Of a stretch of DNA of 64,000 nucleotides, positions 25,057 to 33,221 are shown piece after piece. Source of the stretch: CAYMJA01 sp964391095 (GTDB taxonomy: Bacteria > Patescibacteriota > Minisyncoccia > Minisyncoccales > GWA2-38-27); contig CAYMJA010000001.1 in the NCBI GenBank assembly GCA_964391095.1, positions 28,650-92,649 on the forward strand, in the 5' to 3' direction. Below the pieces are notes generated by a model. That model was not told the DNA's origin. It was given only the letters and a program-made list of their open reading frames with translations, and did not search any database. The stretch's first letter is position 1. Every line of letters starts with the position of its first letter. Both the position numbers and the translations under genes were made by a program.

Positions 25057-25788
25057 GACCCTGGGGCCATTTTCAGTGACAGCTATTGTATGCTCAAAAT
25101 GGGCTGACAAAGAATCATCTCTTGTTTGATAACCATAACTGTCTTTGGTTTTTTTTAACCGCCAATCCCCTACTACGACCATAGGTTCAATACAAAAAAC
25201 CATACCTTTCTTGATTTTAGCTCCTGTTTTTCTTTTTCCATAATTCAAAACTTGAGGGTCTTCGTGTAATTCTCTACCAATTCCGTGACCGCAAAGATCC
25301 CGAACCACATTATACCCCTGGTCTTCAACATATCTTTGGATAGTATTGCCGATATCACCAAAGGTATTTCCAATACGAACTTTTTTTATTCCTCTTTTCA
25401 GGGCTTTTTTTGTCACTCTAATCAATCTTTGGGCCTCTGGAGAAATTTTCCCTACCGGAACTGTTATGGCCATATCGCTGTGAAAACCTTTAAAAATAAG
25501 GCCAGCATCCAAAGAAATAATATCTCCTTCTTTTAAAATTCTTTCGGAAGGCACAGTATGGACAATTTCTTCATTGACGGAAGTACAAAGGGCGGCTGGA
25601 TAACCTTGATGTCCTTTAAAATTAGGTTTAGCTCCGGATTTTAAAACTAGGCTCTCAAAGAGCCTGTCTAATTCCATGGTTCTAACCCCTGGTTTTACTT
25701 TTTCTGCCACTTCTTTCATAATTTGAGCCAGAATTTTCCCACCCTTAGCCATTGCTTGAATTTCTTTTGCTGATTTTATGGTTATCAT
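25030..25788 (-). CDS. map: Methionine aminopeptidase, type I
   Basis: 252 residues removing N-terminal Met from nascent proteins. Metal ligands are in order: SLDAGLIFKGFHSDMAIT (two Asp), CGHGIGRELHEDP (His), FCIEPMVV (Glu) and FEHTIAVTENGP (Glu). The usual secY-adk-map order is kept, with one kinase gene between adk and map; the start lies 1 bp after that kinase's stop. Confidence 0.96.
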   Translation of the reverse strand: MITIKSAKEIQAMAKGGKILAQIMKEVAEKVKPGVRTMELDRLFESLVLKSGAKPNFKGHQGYPAALCTSVNEEIVHTVPSERILKEGDIISLDAGLIFKGFHSDMAITVPVGKISPEAQRLIRVTKKALKRGIKKVRIGNTFGDIGNTIQRYVEDQGYNVVRDLCGHGIGRELHEDPQVLNYGKRKTGAKIKKGMVFCIEPMVVVGDWRLKKTKDSYGYQTRDDSLSAHFEHTIAVTENGPRVLTNLDVGV

Positions 25789-25789
25789 C

Positions 25790-26362
25790 TCATTTGATTG
25801 CCTTTAAAATATCTTTAACTTTTTCTTTTAACTCGTCTATTGTTCCGGTATTAATAATAGTGAAATCTGCCATTACAATAGGCCCACCTTTTTCTATATT
25901 TTCAATCTCCGAATAATCGCGTGTTCTTGCTTCTTCTTCTGCGAGAGACCTAAAGCGTTGATTATAATCATCTTTAACATTTCTATTTTTTAATCTTTCA
26001 TACCTTACTTTCGGCGGGGCATATACTGCTATAATATACATTGAATCACTATACTTTTCTTTAAGAATTTTATATTCTGACCAACTATAAAGTCCATCAA
26101 CCACTACATTAGATTTCTCTAATAATTCATCCAATTTAGGTATATTAAGAATAGCAAGCGCGGCCATTCCGTGTTTTCTCCTCAGGTCCTCTCTTGTCTT
26201 TCTTTCATGGGCTTCGTTAGTCTCCAGACCGTTTTCCTTGATTTTATCGATAATAATCTGACCAAATCTCAAATAAGAAAAACCTTGCTTTACTAATTCA
26301 TCAGAAACTATACTTTTACCCGCTCCAGGCATTCCCACAACAGAGATAATTTTATTTGGCAT
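25790..26362 (-). CDS. UPF0200-like nucleoside/nucleotide kinase (AAA P-loop)
   Basis: 190 residues with a clean P-loop at the start (VVGMPGAGKSIVSDEL). The following FSYLRFGQIIIDKIKENG, the lid-like arginines (RYERLKNRNVKDDYNQRF) and the ADFTIINTGTIDELKEKV end match the UPF0200/dephospho-CoA-kinase-like family. The substrate is not identifiable. It sits between adk and map with gaps of 6 and 1 bp. Confidence 0.75.
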   Translation of the reverse strand: MPNKIISVVGMPGAGKSIVSDELVKQGFSYLRFGQIIIDKIKENGLETNEAHERKTREDLRRKHGMAALAILNIPKLDELLEKSNVVVDGLYSWSEYKILKEKYSDSMYIIAVYAPPKVRYERLKNRNVKDDYNQRFRSLAEEEARTRDYSEIENIEKGGPIVMADFTIINTGTIDELKEKVKDILKAIK

Positions 26363-26368
26363 AAAAGA

Positions 26369-27028
26369 CTATTTAATATTTTTCAAAATTTCTTTAAATA
26401 CATCTTCAATCGGTTGTTCACCATTGATTTTTATTAATCTTCTTTGTTTTTTATAATAGTTTATTGATTTTAAGGTTTCTTTTTTATATTCTTCGAGACG
26501 TTTTTCTATTGACGGAATAGTATCATCGGCTCGAGTCACAAGCTCGCCACCACACTGATAACATTTTTTGAGTTTTTTAAATTCTCCCACCCAGGGAATC
26601 AGTCTACCACATTTTTTACACTGCCTTCTCTTCGTCAAACGATTAAAGGATTCTCTCCTCCGAATATTAATAAGAAATACTTTTACTTTTTTGTCCCATT
26701 CATACCAATTTAAAGCCTCATCAACCAATATGGCTTCATGAATTATCCTTGTGCAGCCATCTAAAACAAAACCGTTAATTTTTGGCTGTTTTTTTAATTT
26801 TTCTAATTGATCTCCTAAAAGTTTAATAACAACAAAACTGGGCGCCAACCCTCCTTTATTCAGAACCTTAATAAGCTTTTCCCCGGTAAAATCACTCACC
26901 TTCTGACGGGCTCGCAGGGTTTTACCGCTTCCAATATATTTTAATTTAAACTTCTTACAAAGAAGTTTTGCCTGAGTGCCCTTTCCAGAACCCGGTGGTC
27001 CTAATAAAATTATGACTTGTTTACTCAT
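26369..27028 (-). CDS. adk: Adenylate kinase with zinc lid
   Basis: 219 residues. P-loop GPPGSGKGTQAKLL, NMP-binding region and GFVLDGCTR are typical. The lid carries four cysteines (CKKCGRL ... CYQCGGEL), the zinc-bound form seen in many Gram-positive-type bacteria. It balances AMP, ADP and ATP. It is downstream of secY, the conserved position. Confidence 0.93.
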   Translation of the reverse strand: MSKQVIILLGPPGSGKGTQAKLLCKKFKLKYIGSGKTLRARQKVSDFTGEKLIKVLNKGGLAPSFVVIKLLGDQLEKLKKQPKINGFVLDGCTRIIHEAILVDEALNWYEWDKKVKVFLINIRRRESFNRLTKRRQCKKCGRLIPWVGEFKKLKKCYQCGGELVTRADDTIPSIEKRLEEYKKETLKSINYYKKQRRLIKINGEQPIEDVFKEILKNIK

Positions 27029-27100
27029 AAATCGCTAATCAATCTCTAATTCATTCGCGAATATTCGCGAATTTAAAAATTCGCCATTAATTAGAGAAAG

Positions 27101-28378
27101 CTAAAATGTTTCATATTCTCGCATCTGCAACTGGGCGTTAATTTGTCGGATTGTTTCCAAAACCACGCTAACCACAATAAGTAGAGCAGTTCCTCCTATT
27201 AAAAATCTAAAAACCATTACCCCGGTTATTCCCCCAACGATAGAAGGCATTACGGCTATTATGGCTAAAAACAAAGCCCCAATACATAGAACCCGGTTCA
27301 AAATATGATGGATAAATTTAGCAGTTGACTCCCCTGGTCTAATTCCTGGAACAAAACCACCCATTTTTTGAAGGTTCGTAGAAACCGCTTTTGGGTCAAA
27401 AGTAACAGCAGTGTAAAAATAAGTAAAAAGGATAACCAATAGGAAATATAAAATTCCGTAAATCCAGGGGTTTTGAAAAAAAGCAGCTATACTTATAGCG
27501 ATATTTCCTACTGTTCCCCCTGTTCCGGCAAGAAAATTAGCAATCATTCCGGGAAAAAGCAAAATTGACATAGCAAAAATTATAGGAATTACTCCGGCAG
27601 GATTAATATTCAAAGGCAGATAAGTAGAAACCCCTCCATACATTTTCATTCCTCTAACTCTTTTAGCATAAGAAACCGGTATATTGCGCCTGCCTTCGGT
27701 AATTAAAACTACTCCGGTAATAATAATTAAAGCCATACCAACAAAAAGCAAATAAGAAGGAATCTGAGCCGGGTCCCAAGTAAAAATTATCTGACGGATG
27801 TTGCTAGGGAAATCAGCAATAATGCCAGCAAAAATCAAAAGAGAAACCCCGTTGCCAATTCCTTTCTCTGTGATTAATTCTCCTAACCACATTAAAAAAA
27901 GAGTTCCAGCCGTAATAGTCAAAAGCGAACCCAGAAGAGCAAAAGGAGTCAGTGTAGAAATAATATTTTGATGTTGAAACAAAGTCAACATTCCATAACC
28001 TTGCAGTACAGCCAGGGGGATAGTTAATAATCTTCCATATTGATTAAATTTTTGTCGCCCGGCTTCCCCCTCTTCTTTATACATTTTCTCTAATTGGGGA
28101 AAAATCATCGTTAAAAGTTGAAGAATAATAACGGCAGTAATATAGGGACCAAGTCCTAACATTATAATGGAAAATCTATCTAATGCTCCGCCGGTGAAAA
28201 CATTTAAGAGACCAAACATCTGAAATTGCTCAAAGAAGTTCTTTAAATTTTCAATATTCATTCCCGGCATAGGAATATTAGCCATTAATCTAAAAACAAC
28301 AAAAATTCCTAAAACAAAAAGAATTTTTTTACGAAGATCGCGAATTTTGAATACTTGAATGATTTTGTGATACCACAT
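27101..28378 (-). CDS. secY: Protein translocase subunit SecY
   Basis: 425 residues from ATG 28378 with about ten transmembrane segments. Landmarks are IPMPGMNIENLKNFF near the plug, GLGPYITAVIILQLLTMIFPQLEKM, and QMREYETF-type end after RFLIGGTALLIVVSVVLETIRQI. It forms the protein-conducting channel with SecE (not in this window). It closes the spc cluster. Confidence 0.95.
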   Translation of the reverse strand: MWYHKIIQVFKIRDLRKKILFVLGIFVVFRLMANIPMPGMNIENLKNFFEQFQMFGLLNVFTGGALDRFSIIMLGLGPYITAVIILQLLTMIFPQLEKMYKEEGEAGRQKFNQYGRLLTIPLAVLQGYGMLTLFQHQNIISTLTPFALLGSLLTITAGTLFLMWLGELITEKGIGNGVSLLIFAGIIADFPSNIRQIIFTWDPAQIPSYLLFVGMALIIITGVVLITEGRRNIPVSYAKRVRGMKMYGGVSTYLPLNINPAGVIPIIFAMSILLFPGMIANFLAGTGGTVGNIAISIAAFFQNPWIYGILYFLLVILFTYFYTAVTFDPKAVSTNLQKMGGFVPGIRPGESTAKFIHHILNRVLCIGALFLAIIAVMPSIVGGITGVMVFRFLIGGTALLIVVSVVLETIRQINAQLQMREYETF

Positions 28379-28451
28379 CGTGTTAGTATCAAGTATCAAG
28401 TATTAGGTATTAAGTATTTTTTTAAATTTAAATTATACTTAATACTTGACA

Positions 28452-28892
28452 CTAAATACTTAATGCTATCTTTCCGCTGACTTTTTCTATTTTTTCTTTG
28501 GCAACTTTTGAAACATCACAATTCTGAATAGTTAGAGCTTTAGTTATTTCGCCTTTACCCAAAATTTTCACTTTAGGTATCTTACCTTTCATTTTACGGA
28601 TTATTTTCTTTTCAAGCAAAATTTTCGGAGTAACCAGCTCTAAATTATTAAATTTCTTATCTAAAACCTCGACATTAACAACTGCTAAATTTTTTTCTTT
28701 TGGCTTGAATCTATAGCCTCTTAATTTTGGATATCTTTTTATCAATCCTCGGATAATCGGAACCAACTTTCTGCCAGCCCGTGATTTCTGACCCTTAACC
28801 CCTCTCCCAGAATAAGTCCCTCGCTTTCCGCCACGACCAATTCGTTTCTTCTTCTTTAATTTATGTTTGGGACGTAATTGATGCAATTGCAT
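28452..28892 (-). CDS. rplO: Ribosomal protein uL15
   Basis: 146 residues from ATG 28892 (MQLHQLRPKHKLKKKKRIGRGGKRGTYSGRGVKGQKSRAG), a typical L15 with the glycine-rich extension that threads into 23S rRNA. The upstream frame of seven extra residues is rejected. It follows rpsE without an rpmD gene between them. Confidence 0.95.
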   Translation of the reverse strand: MQLHQLRPKHKLKKKKRIGRGGKRGTYSGRGVKGQKSRAGRKLVPIIRGLIKRYPKLRGYRFKPKEKNLAVVNVEVLDKKFNNLELVTPKILLEKKIIRKMKGKIPKVKILGKGEITKALTIQNCDVSKVAKEKIEKVSGKIALSI

Positions 28893-28916
28893 AATTTTTG
28901 CTTCGCAAAACACTGA

Positions 28917-29411
28917 TTAATACGGATTTCGGCGCAGCTTTTCTAAAGCTCTGATAGTAACCTTAGCATTATTTAATTTATTCCTTGTTTTACCCAATAC
29001 TTTTGAGGAAATATCTTTTATCCCGGCTAAGGTGCAAATAACTCGAACTACCCCCCCTGCTACCAATCCTCTTCCTTTTCTTTGGGGTTTAAGTAAAATT
29101 TTAGCTGCTCCAAATTTTGCTTCCACTTGATGAGAAATTGTTCCATTGACAATTGGTACCTCTATTAAATCCTTCTTTGCCTTCCGTGTTGCTTTTTCTA
29201 CTGCTTGAGCAACATCCATTCCTTTGGCAACGCCTAATCCAACCTTTCCTTTTCTATTTCCAGTTACTACTACCGCCCGAAACCTAAAACGCCGACCCCC
29301 AGCGGTCATTCGTACAACTCTTGCCAGACCAAGTAACTTGGACTCAAACTCCTCCTTCTTTCTCTCAACCCTAAATCCTCTTTTTGTTATTTTGTTTTTT
29401 TGAATAACCAT
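28917..29411 (-). CDS. rpsE: Ribosomal protein uS5
   Basis: 164 residues with the double-stranded-RNA-binding fold: FESKLLGLARVVRMTAGGRRFRFRAVVVTGNRKGKVGLGVAKG and GRGLVAGGVVRVICTLAGIKDISSKVLG. Length and motifs are normal. The next gene is rplO, not rpmD. Confidence 0.96.
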   Translation of the reverse strand: MVIQKNKITKRGFRVERKKEEFESKLLGLARVVRMTAGGRRFRFRAVVVTGNRKGKVGLGVAKGMDVAQAVEKATRKAKKDLIEVPIVNGTISHQVEAKFGAAKILLKPQRKGRGLVAGGVVRVICTLAGIKDISSKVLGKTRNKLNNAKVTIRALEKLRRNPY

Positions 29412-29413
29412 AT

Positions 29414-29791
29414 CTAAAACTCCAGTCCTCCTTCTCTCGCTCCTTCAGCCACTGCTTTCACTCTGCCGTGATATTTATAACCCCCTCTATCAAATATTAC
29501 TTTTTTAATCTTCTTTCCCTGAGCTTTCTCGGCAATTAACTTTCCTATCTCGTAAGCTCTTTTTACCTTACCAGTAAGCCCTTCAGTTCTTTTTTCTTTT
29601 AAAATTTTTACTTTTTTAAGTTCCTTTTCGTCAGCGGCAATTAAAGTTTGGGCTTTTTCGTCATCAATTAACTGGGCGTAAATATGCTTTGCCGACCTAA
29701 AAACACAGAGCCGAGGAACTTCAGCGGTTCCTTTTATTTTCACTCGAACCTTCTTATGACGTCTATATCTTTTTTGTTGTTTTACTAACAT
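29414..29791 (-). CDS. rplR: Ribosomal protein uL18
   Basis: 125 residues binding 5S rRNA. RYRRHKKVRVKIKGTAEVPRLCVFRSAKHIYAQLIDDEKAQTL and VIFDRGGYKYHGRVKAVAEGAREGGLEF are canonical. Two bp separate it from rpsE. Confidence 0.95.
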   Translation of the reverse strand: MLVKQQKRYRRHKKVRVKIKGTAEVPRLCVFRSAKHIYAQLIDDEKAQTLIAADEKELKKVKILKEKRTEGLTGKVKRAYEIGKLIAEKAQGKKIKKVIFDRGGYKYHGRVKAVAEGAREGGLEF

Positions 29792-29849
29792 AAATCAGCG
29801 AACAGCGAACAGTATCTAATTTATTTTGTTCATTGTTCATTGTTTATTG

Positions 29850-30395
29850 TTATGTTGTTGCCGTCACCACTTTTTTGCCGGCTTTTCTTCGAACTCGCTC
29901 TCCCAAATATCTTATTCCCTTTCCCTTGTAGGGCTCTGGTGGACGAATCGACCTTATTTTAGCAGCCACTTGACCAACTAATTCCTTATTAATTCCCGAG
30001 ACGGTAATGATATTTTTCTCTATTAAAAAATTTATGCCCTCAGGCTTTTTTATTTTAACAGGATGAGAAAATCCAATATGTAAAACTAAATTTTCTCCCT
30101 CTAAATTCGCCTTATAACCTACGCCTTGTATTTGCATTTTTTTTTCATATCCTTCAGTAATTCCTTTCACCATATTAAAAATAAGGGTCCTGGTTAATCC
30201 CCAAAAAGCTTCAGTTCGTTTAGTTTCTCTCTGAGGACTGATAAAAATCTTTCCTTCCCTTTCCTCAACCTTAATTTCGGGCCGAATCTTCTTTTGAAGT
30301 TCACCTTTAGGACCTTTAACAATTACTGTCTGGCCTTCAATTTTTACCTTTACGCTTTCTGGTATTAAAATTGGTTTTTTGCCTACACGTGACAT
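29850..30395 (-). CDS. rplF: Ribosomal protein uL6
   Basis: 181 residues made of two similar halves; MSRVGKKPILIPESVKVKIEGQTVIVKGPKGEL opens it and the C-terminal signature PEPYKGKGIRYLGERVRRKAGKK is present. It is separated from rpsH by a large structured repeat. Confidence 0.95.
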   Translation of the reverse strand: MSRVGKKPILIPESVKVKIEGQTVIVKGPKGELQKKIRPEIKVEEREGKIFISPQRETKRTEAFWGLTRTLIFNMVKGITEGYEKKMQIQGVGYKANLEGENLVLHIGFSHPVKIKKPEGINFLIEKNIITVSGINKELVGQVAAKIRSIRPPEPYKGKGIRYLGERVRRKAGKKVVTATT

Positions 30396-30410
30396 AGTTT
30401 TTTGAAGTGA

Positions 30411-30539
30411 GGGAATATGACTTTCGGGAGTACCGCAGGCAAGTTAGCTTGGTTATGCCGAAGGCGGATAACTTGCCGAGGAACTAAGCTCGTTTTGCCG
30501 CTGGAAGCAAAACGAGCGGCTCCCGAAAGTCATATTCCC
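30411..30539. repeat. Three-way-junction intergenic element between rpsH and rplF
   Basis: A perfect 20-bp outer stem (30411-30430 with 30520-30539) encloses two inner hairpins: GGCAAGTTA/TAACTTGCC (30438-30446 with 30469-30477) and GCTCGTTTTGC/GCAAAACGAGC (30488-30498 with 30507-30517). GC content is far above the flanks. It would sit in the spc-operon transcript as a trefoil. Confidence 0.85.
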
Positions 30540-30546
30540 GAACGAA

Positions 30547-30960
30547 TCACCATATTTCACAAATAACCTCCCCGCCCAGTTTCTTTTTCCTGGCTTCTTT
30601 ATCTGTCATTAGTCCTTTCGGCGTGGAAACTATTGTTGTTCCATAACCTCCCTGAACTCTTTTAATTTCTTTAGCCCGAGCATAAATTCTCTGCCCAGGT
30701 TTTGAAATTCTTTTTAAACCGGAAATAGCAGAACCCATTTGCTCTTTTCTGTCTTTGACAAAACTCTGGTATTTTAAGGTAATCTCAAGAATCTTTTTGG
30801 TTTTTCTTCCTTTTCTCTCGACTTTTTCAATAAATCCTTGTTTTTCTAAAATCTTAGCAATTTCATATTTTAAATTAGAAAAAGGAATAGAAACCGTTGG
30901 ATGTAAAACGGCCTGGGCATTACGTATTCTATTGAGCATATCTGTAATGGGATCGGTCAT
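30547..30960 (-). CDS. rpsH: Ribosomal protein uS8
   Basis: 137 residues with the MTDPITDMLNRIRNAQAVLHPTVSIPFSNLKYEIAKIL opening and the GYGTTIVSTPKGLMTDKEARKKKLGGEVICEIW end. Normal length. S8 binds 16S rRNA helix 21 and in some bacteria represses its own operon. Confidence 0.96.
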   Translation of the reverse strand: MTDPITDMLNRIRNAQAVLHPTVSIPFSNLKYEIAKILEKQGFIEKVERKGRKTKKILEITLKYQSFVKDRKEQMGSAISGLKRISKPGQRIYARAKEIKRVQGGYGTTIVSTPKGLMTDKEARKKKLGGEVICEIW

Positions 30961-31037
30961 ATTTAGTATTAAGTATTAAGTATGAGGTATTAGATATGTT
31001 AAAAAAATTATACTTGATACTTGATACTTTTTACTTG

Positions 31038-31146
31038 CTACCAGCTACTTTTTTTTACTCCGGGTATTTCGCCCTCGTTTGCTAATTCTCTAAAACAGAT
31101 TCTACACAAGCCAAATTTTGTATATATTCCTCTCGACCTGCCGCAT
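31038..31146 (-). CDS. rpsN: Second ribosomal protein uS14 copy, 5' part lost in gap
   Basis: Downstream of the N run the minus strand encodes CGRSRGIYTKFGLCRICFREL and then ANEGEIPGVKKSSW and TAG, a complete uS14 C-terminus including the last two zinc cysteines. It is not a continuation of the first copy, which already contains the same segment before the gap. Nucleotide identity between copies is only moderate, so this is a divergent paralogue or sequence from another strain joined in scaffolding. The first ~25 codons are missing. Confidence 0.75.
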
Positions 31147-31156
31147 NNNNNNNNNN
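31147..31156. other. Assembly gap (10 N)
   Basis: Ten Ns joining two uS14-coding ends. The missing sequence must be longer than 10 bases, because the end of copy 1 (about 3 codons), an intergenic gap and the start of copy 2 (about 25 codons) are absent. Confidence 0.98.
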
Positions 31157-31333
31157 TGCTTTTTTTACTCCAGGTATTTTCCCTTCTGAAGCTAACTCCC
31201 TAAAACATATCCGGCAAAGCCCGAACTTTCTCATATATCCTTTCTTCCTTCCACATCTAAAACAACGTCGAACAATTCTCGTACTGTATTTAGGTTTCTT
31301 TTTAGATTTTGCAATTTGCGATTTTTTAGCCAT
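31157..31333 (-). CDS. rpsN: Ribosomal protein uS14, zinc form, 3' end in gap
   Basis: 59 residues are visible from ATG 31333: an N-terminal basic stretch, RRCFRCGRKKGYMRKFGLC and RICFRELASEGKIPGVKKA, then the gap. It is the short C+ type with two CxxC pairs; only the last ~2 residues and stop should be missing. Its ATG overlaps the rplE stop (TAATG). Confidence 0.9.
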
Positions 31334-31887
31334 TATCTCTTAATGGGAAACCCCAATAATCTTAATAACTCTATCCCCTGCTCACGTGTTTTTGCTGTTG
31401 TCACGATTGTGATTTCAAATCCAAAACTAACTTTTACCTCTTCCGGAGAAATCTCGGGAAAAACAATATGTTCCTTAATAGAAATAGTAAGATTTCCCTC
31501 CTTATCAAACGATTTCAAGTCAATTCCTCGAAAATCCCGAGTTCGGGGAAGTCCAATATAAATTAGCCGTTCTAAGAAATCATACATCTTTTTCTTCCGT
31601 AAAGTAACCATCCCTCCAATTGGCATTCCTTTTCTTGTTTTAAATCCGGAAATTGCTTTTTTAGCATTAGTTAAAACCGGTCTTTGTCCGCAAATTAAAG
31701 CTAAATCCTCTAAAATAGTTGTGTAAATTTTTTTCTGTTCTGTTGAAGTTTTACCAACAACCAACCTACCAAATCCGGTATTCACCACAACTTTTTCAAT
31801 TTTTGGCACAGCCATCTTATTTTTGCATCCAAACTTCTCTTGCATCACCGGAACTACCTCTTTGTTATATTTTTCTTTTAATCGCAT
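31333..31887 (-). CDS. rplE: Ribosomal protein uL5
   Basis: 184 residues; KIEKVVVNTGFGRL, GQRPVLTNAKKAISGFKTRKGMPIGGMVTLRKKKMYDFLERLI and the GFEITIVTTAKTREQGIELLRLLGFPI end are canonical. It binds 5S rRNA and contacts P-site tRNA. The stop overlaps rpsN by one base. Confidence 0.96.
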   Translation of the reverse strand: MRLKEKYNKEVVPVMQEKFGCKNKMAVPKIEKVVVNTGFGRLVVGKTSTEQKKIYTTILEDLALICGQRPVLTNAKKAISGFKTRKGMPIGGMVTLRKKKMYDFLERLIYIGLPRTRDFRGIDLKSFDKEGNLTISIKEHIVFPEISPEEVKVSFGFEITIVTTAKTREQGIELLRLLGFPIKR

Positions 31888-31903
31888 TTTGCTTCGTAAA
31901 TTA

Positions 31904-32209
31904 TTAAATTTCTCCTTTGCATTTCTTACATATTCTATACTTCTTCTTCCCTTCTGTTTTATACCCTACCCGAGTTGCCTTTCCACATTTAGAACAAATA
32001 AGTTTTATATTAGAAACATTAATGGGGGCGGGCCTTTCTACAATTTGACCTTTCTCTCCAGACCTTTTTGGTCTTACGTGTTTTTTTCTTAAATTAATTC
32101 CTTCAATAATAACTCTACCCTTTTTAGGAAAAGTTTCTATAACCCTGCCCTTTCTTCCACGGTCTTTTCCAGATAATATCAATACTGTATCACCTTTGCG
32201 TATTTTCAT
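31904..32209 (-). CDS. rplX: Ribosomal protein uL24
   Basis: 101 residues from ATG 32209 (MKIRKGDTVLILSGKDRGRKGRVIETFPKKGRVIIEGINLRKKHVRP), with the KOW motif at the start. The C-terminal half contains CSKC and CKKC pairs (LICSKCGKATRVGY ... YRICKKCKGE), a zinc-ribbon-like variant of the usual end. Confidence 0.95.
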   Translation of the reverse strand: MKIRKGDTVLILSGKDRGRKGRVIETFPKKGRVIIEGINLRKKHVRPKRSGEKGQIVERPAPINVSNIKLICSKCGKATRVGYKTEGKKKYRICKKCKGEI

Positions 32210-32215
32210 AAACAA

Positions 32216-32290
32216 GATGTTGTAATGTTATAGCGTTCAATTTCCCTCTCCGCTCGCTTATTAGAATTTCTCATTACAACATTAGAACAA
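32216..32290. repeat. Intergenic repeat between rplX and rplN
   Basis: GTTGTAATGTTA at one side and TACAACATTAGAAC at the other flank a CTCCGCTCGCTTATTAGAA core, forming a long imperfect hairpin like the element at 8358-8447. Confidence 0.6.
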
Positions 32291-32659
32291 TTATACAATG
32301 CTCTTTGCCAGACTAATTATTTTGTCAAATCTTTTCTCCTTTAATTCTCGACATACCGGACCAAAAATCCTTCCTCCTTTTGGCTCCCTTCCTGCTCCTA
32401 AAACTACTGCCGCATTGTCGTCAAATCGAATATATGAGCCATCAGAACGCCTAAAGGATTTTTTTTGTCTTATAATCACTGCTTTTACTATATCGTGTTT
32501 TTTTACTGGTCTTCTTGGTTCTGTAACTTTAACCGTAGCTACGATAATATCTCCAATTTGGGCATATCTGTGCCGGGTGCCGCCTAAAACCCGGATGCAT
32601 TGAATTATCTTTGCCCCGCTATTGTCAGCGATTTTTAACATTGTTCCTGGTTGAACCAT
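32291..32659 (-). CDS. rplN: Ribosomal protein uL14
   Basis: 122 residues, the canonical length: MVQPGTMLKIADNSGAKIIQCIRVLGG start and FGPVCRELKEKRFDKIISLAKSIV end. It contacts 16S rRNA at bridges with the small subunit. Confidence 0.96.
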   Translation of the reverse strand: MVQPGTMLKIADNSGAKIIQCIRVLGGTRHRYAQIGDIIVATVKVTEPRRPVKKHDIVKAVIIRQKKSFRRSDGSYIRFDDNAAVVLGAGREPKGGRIFGPVCRELKEKRFDKIISLAKSIV

Positions 32660-32737
32660 AAATGAGTATTAAGTATTAAGTATCAAGTATCATGTATTTT
32701 GAAAGAATTAGAATTTATACCTAATACTTAATACTTG
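32660..32737. repeat. AAGTATTAAGTATC intergenic repeat
   Basis: Units of AAGTATTAAGTATCAAGTATC face inverted copies TACTTAATACTTGCTACTTGATAC across the rpsQ-rplN gap, giving an AT-rich hairpin. The same units are found at 4521-4554, 28379-28451 and 30961-31037. Confidence 0.7.
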
Positions 32738-32974
32738 CTACTTGATACTTTTTATCACTCTCCATCTCTTATCTTTACTCAACGGTCTACATTCTTCAAT
32801 AATAACCTTATCACCCGTATGATATTTTCCCTTTTCGTCGTGGGCTTTATATCTTTTATGAACTTTGTATCTTTTTTTATACCTTGGGTGTTCTTTTAAT
32901 CGTTCTACTTCAATTATTACTGTTTTTTGCATTTTATCGGAAACCACTATTCCTTTTAATTGGCGTTTTGGCAT
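32738..32974 (-). CDS. rpsQ: Ribosomal protein uS17
   Basis: 78 residues from ATG 32974 (MPKRQLKGIVVSDKMQKTVIIEVERLKEHPRYKKRYK), OB-fold protein binding 16S rRNA. The longer frame from 33010 is rejected because its extra residues come from the intergenic repeat. Confidence 0.95.
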   Translation of the reverse strand: MPKRQLKGIVVSDKMQKTVIIEVERLKEHPRYKKRYKVHKRYKAHDEKGKYHTGDKVIIEECRPLSKDKRWRVIKSIK

Positions 32975-32979
32975 AAAAT

Positions 32980-33035
32980 CAACGAACAGCGAACAAAGAA
33001 CAGCGAACAATATATTGTAATTTTTTGTTCATTGT
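32980..33035. repeat. AACGAACAGCGAAC / GTTCATTGTTTATTG intergenic repeat
   Basis: Tandem AACAGCGAACA units are followed by their approximate inverse TTGTTCATTGTTTATTGTTCATT between rpsQ and rpmC. The same text occurs at 4170-4214, 29792-29849, 40026-40060 and 47974-47990. Confidence 0.7.
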
Positions 33036-33221
33036 TTATTGTTTATTGTTCATTAACGTAAGTATTCTGGCAATATCTTTTTTGATCTGCCTAATTTTTT
33101 TTACATTTTTTATTTTACCTGATGCTAAATCAAAACGAAGCTGTTGTAATCTCTCCCGGTTTTCTTTTAGCATCTTCCGCAATTCATTCTCTGGTTTTTG
33201 TTTTATCTCTGATAATTTCAT
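33036..33221 (-). CDS. rpmC: Ribosomal protein uL29
   Basis: 61 residues, two antiparallel helices near the exit tunnel: MKLSEIKQKPENELRKMLKENRERLQQLRFDLASGKIKNVKKIRQIKKDIARILT. It starts immediately after the rplP stop. Confidence 0.95.
   Translation of the reverse strand: MKLSEIKQKPENELRKMLKENRERLQQLRFDLASGKIKNVKKIRQIKKDIARILTLMNNKQ

Noticed and set aside
31021..31203. Plus-strand ORF across the N run
   Set aside because: It depends on unknown bases and is antisense to the two rpsN segments.
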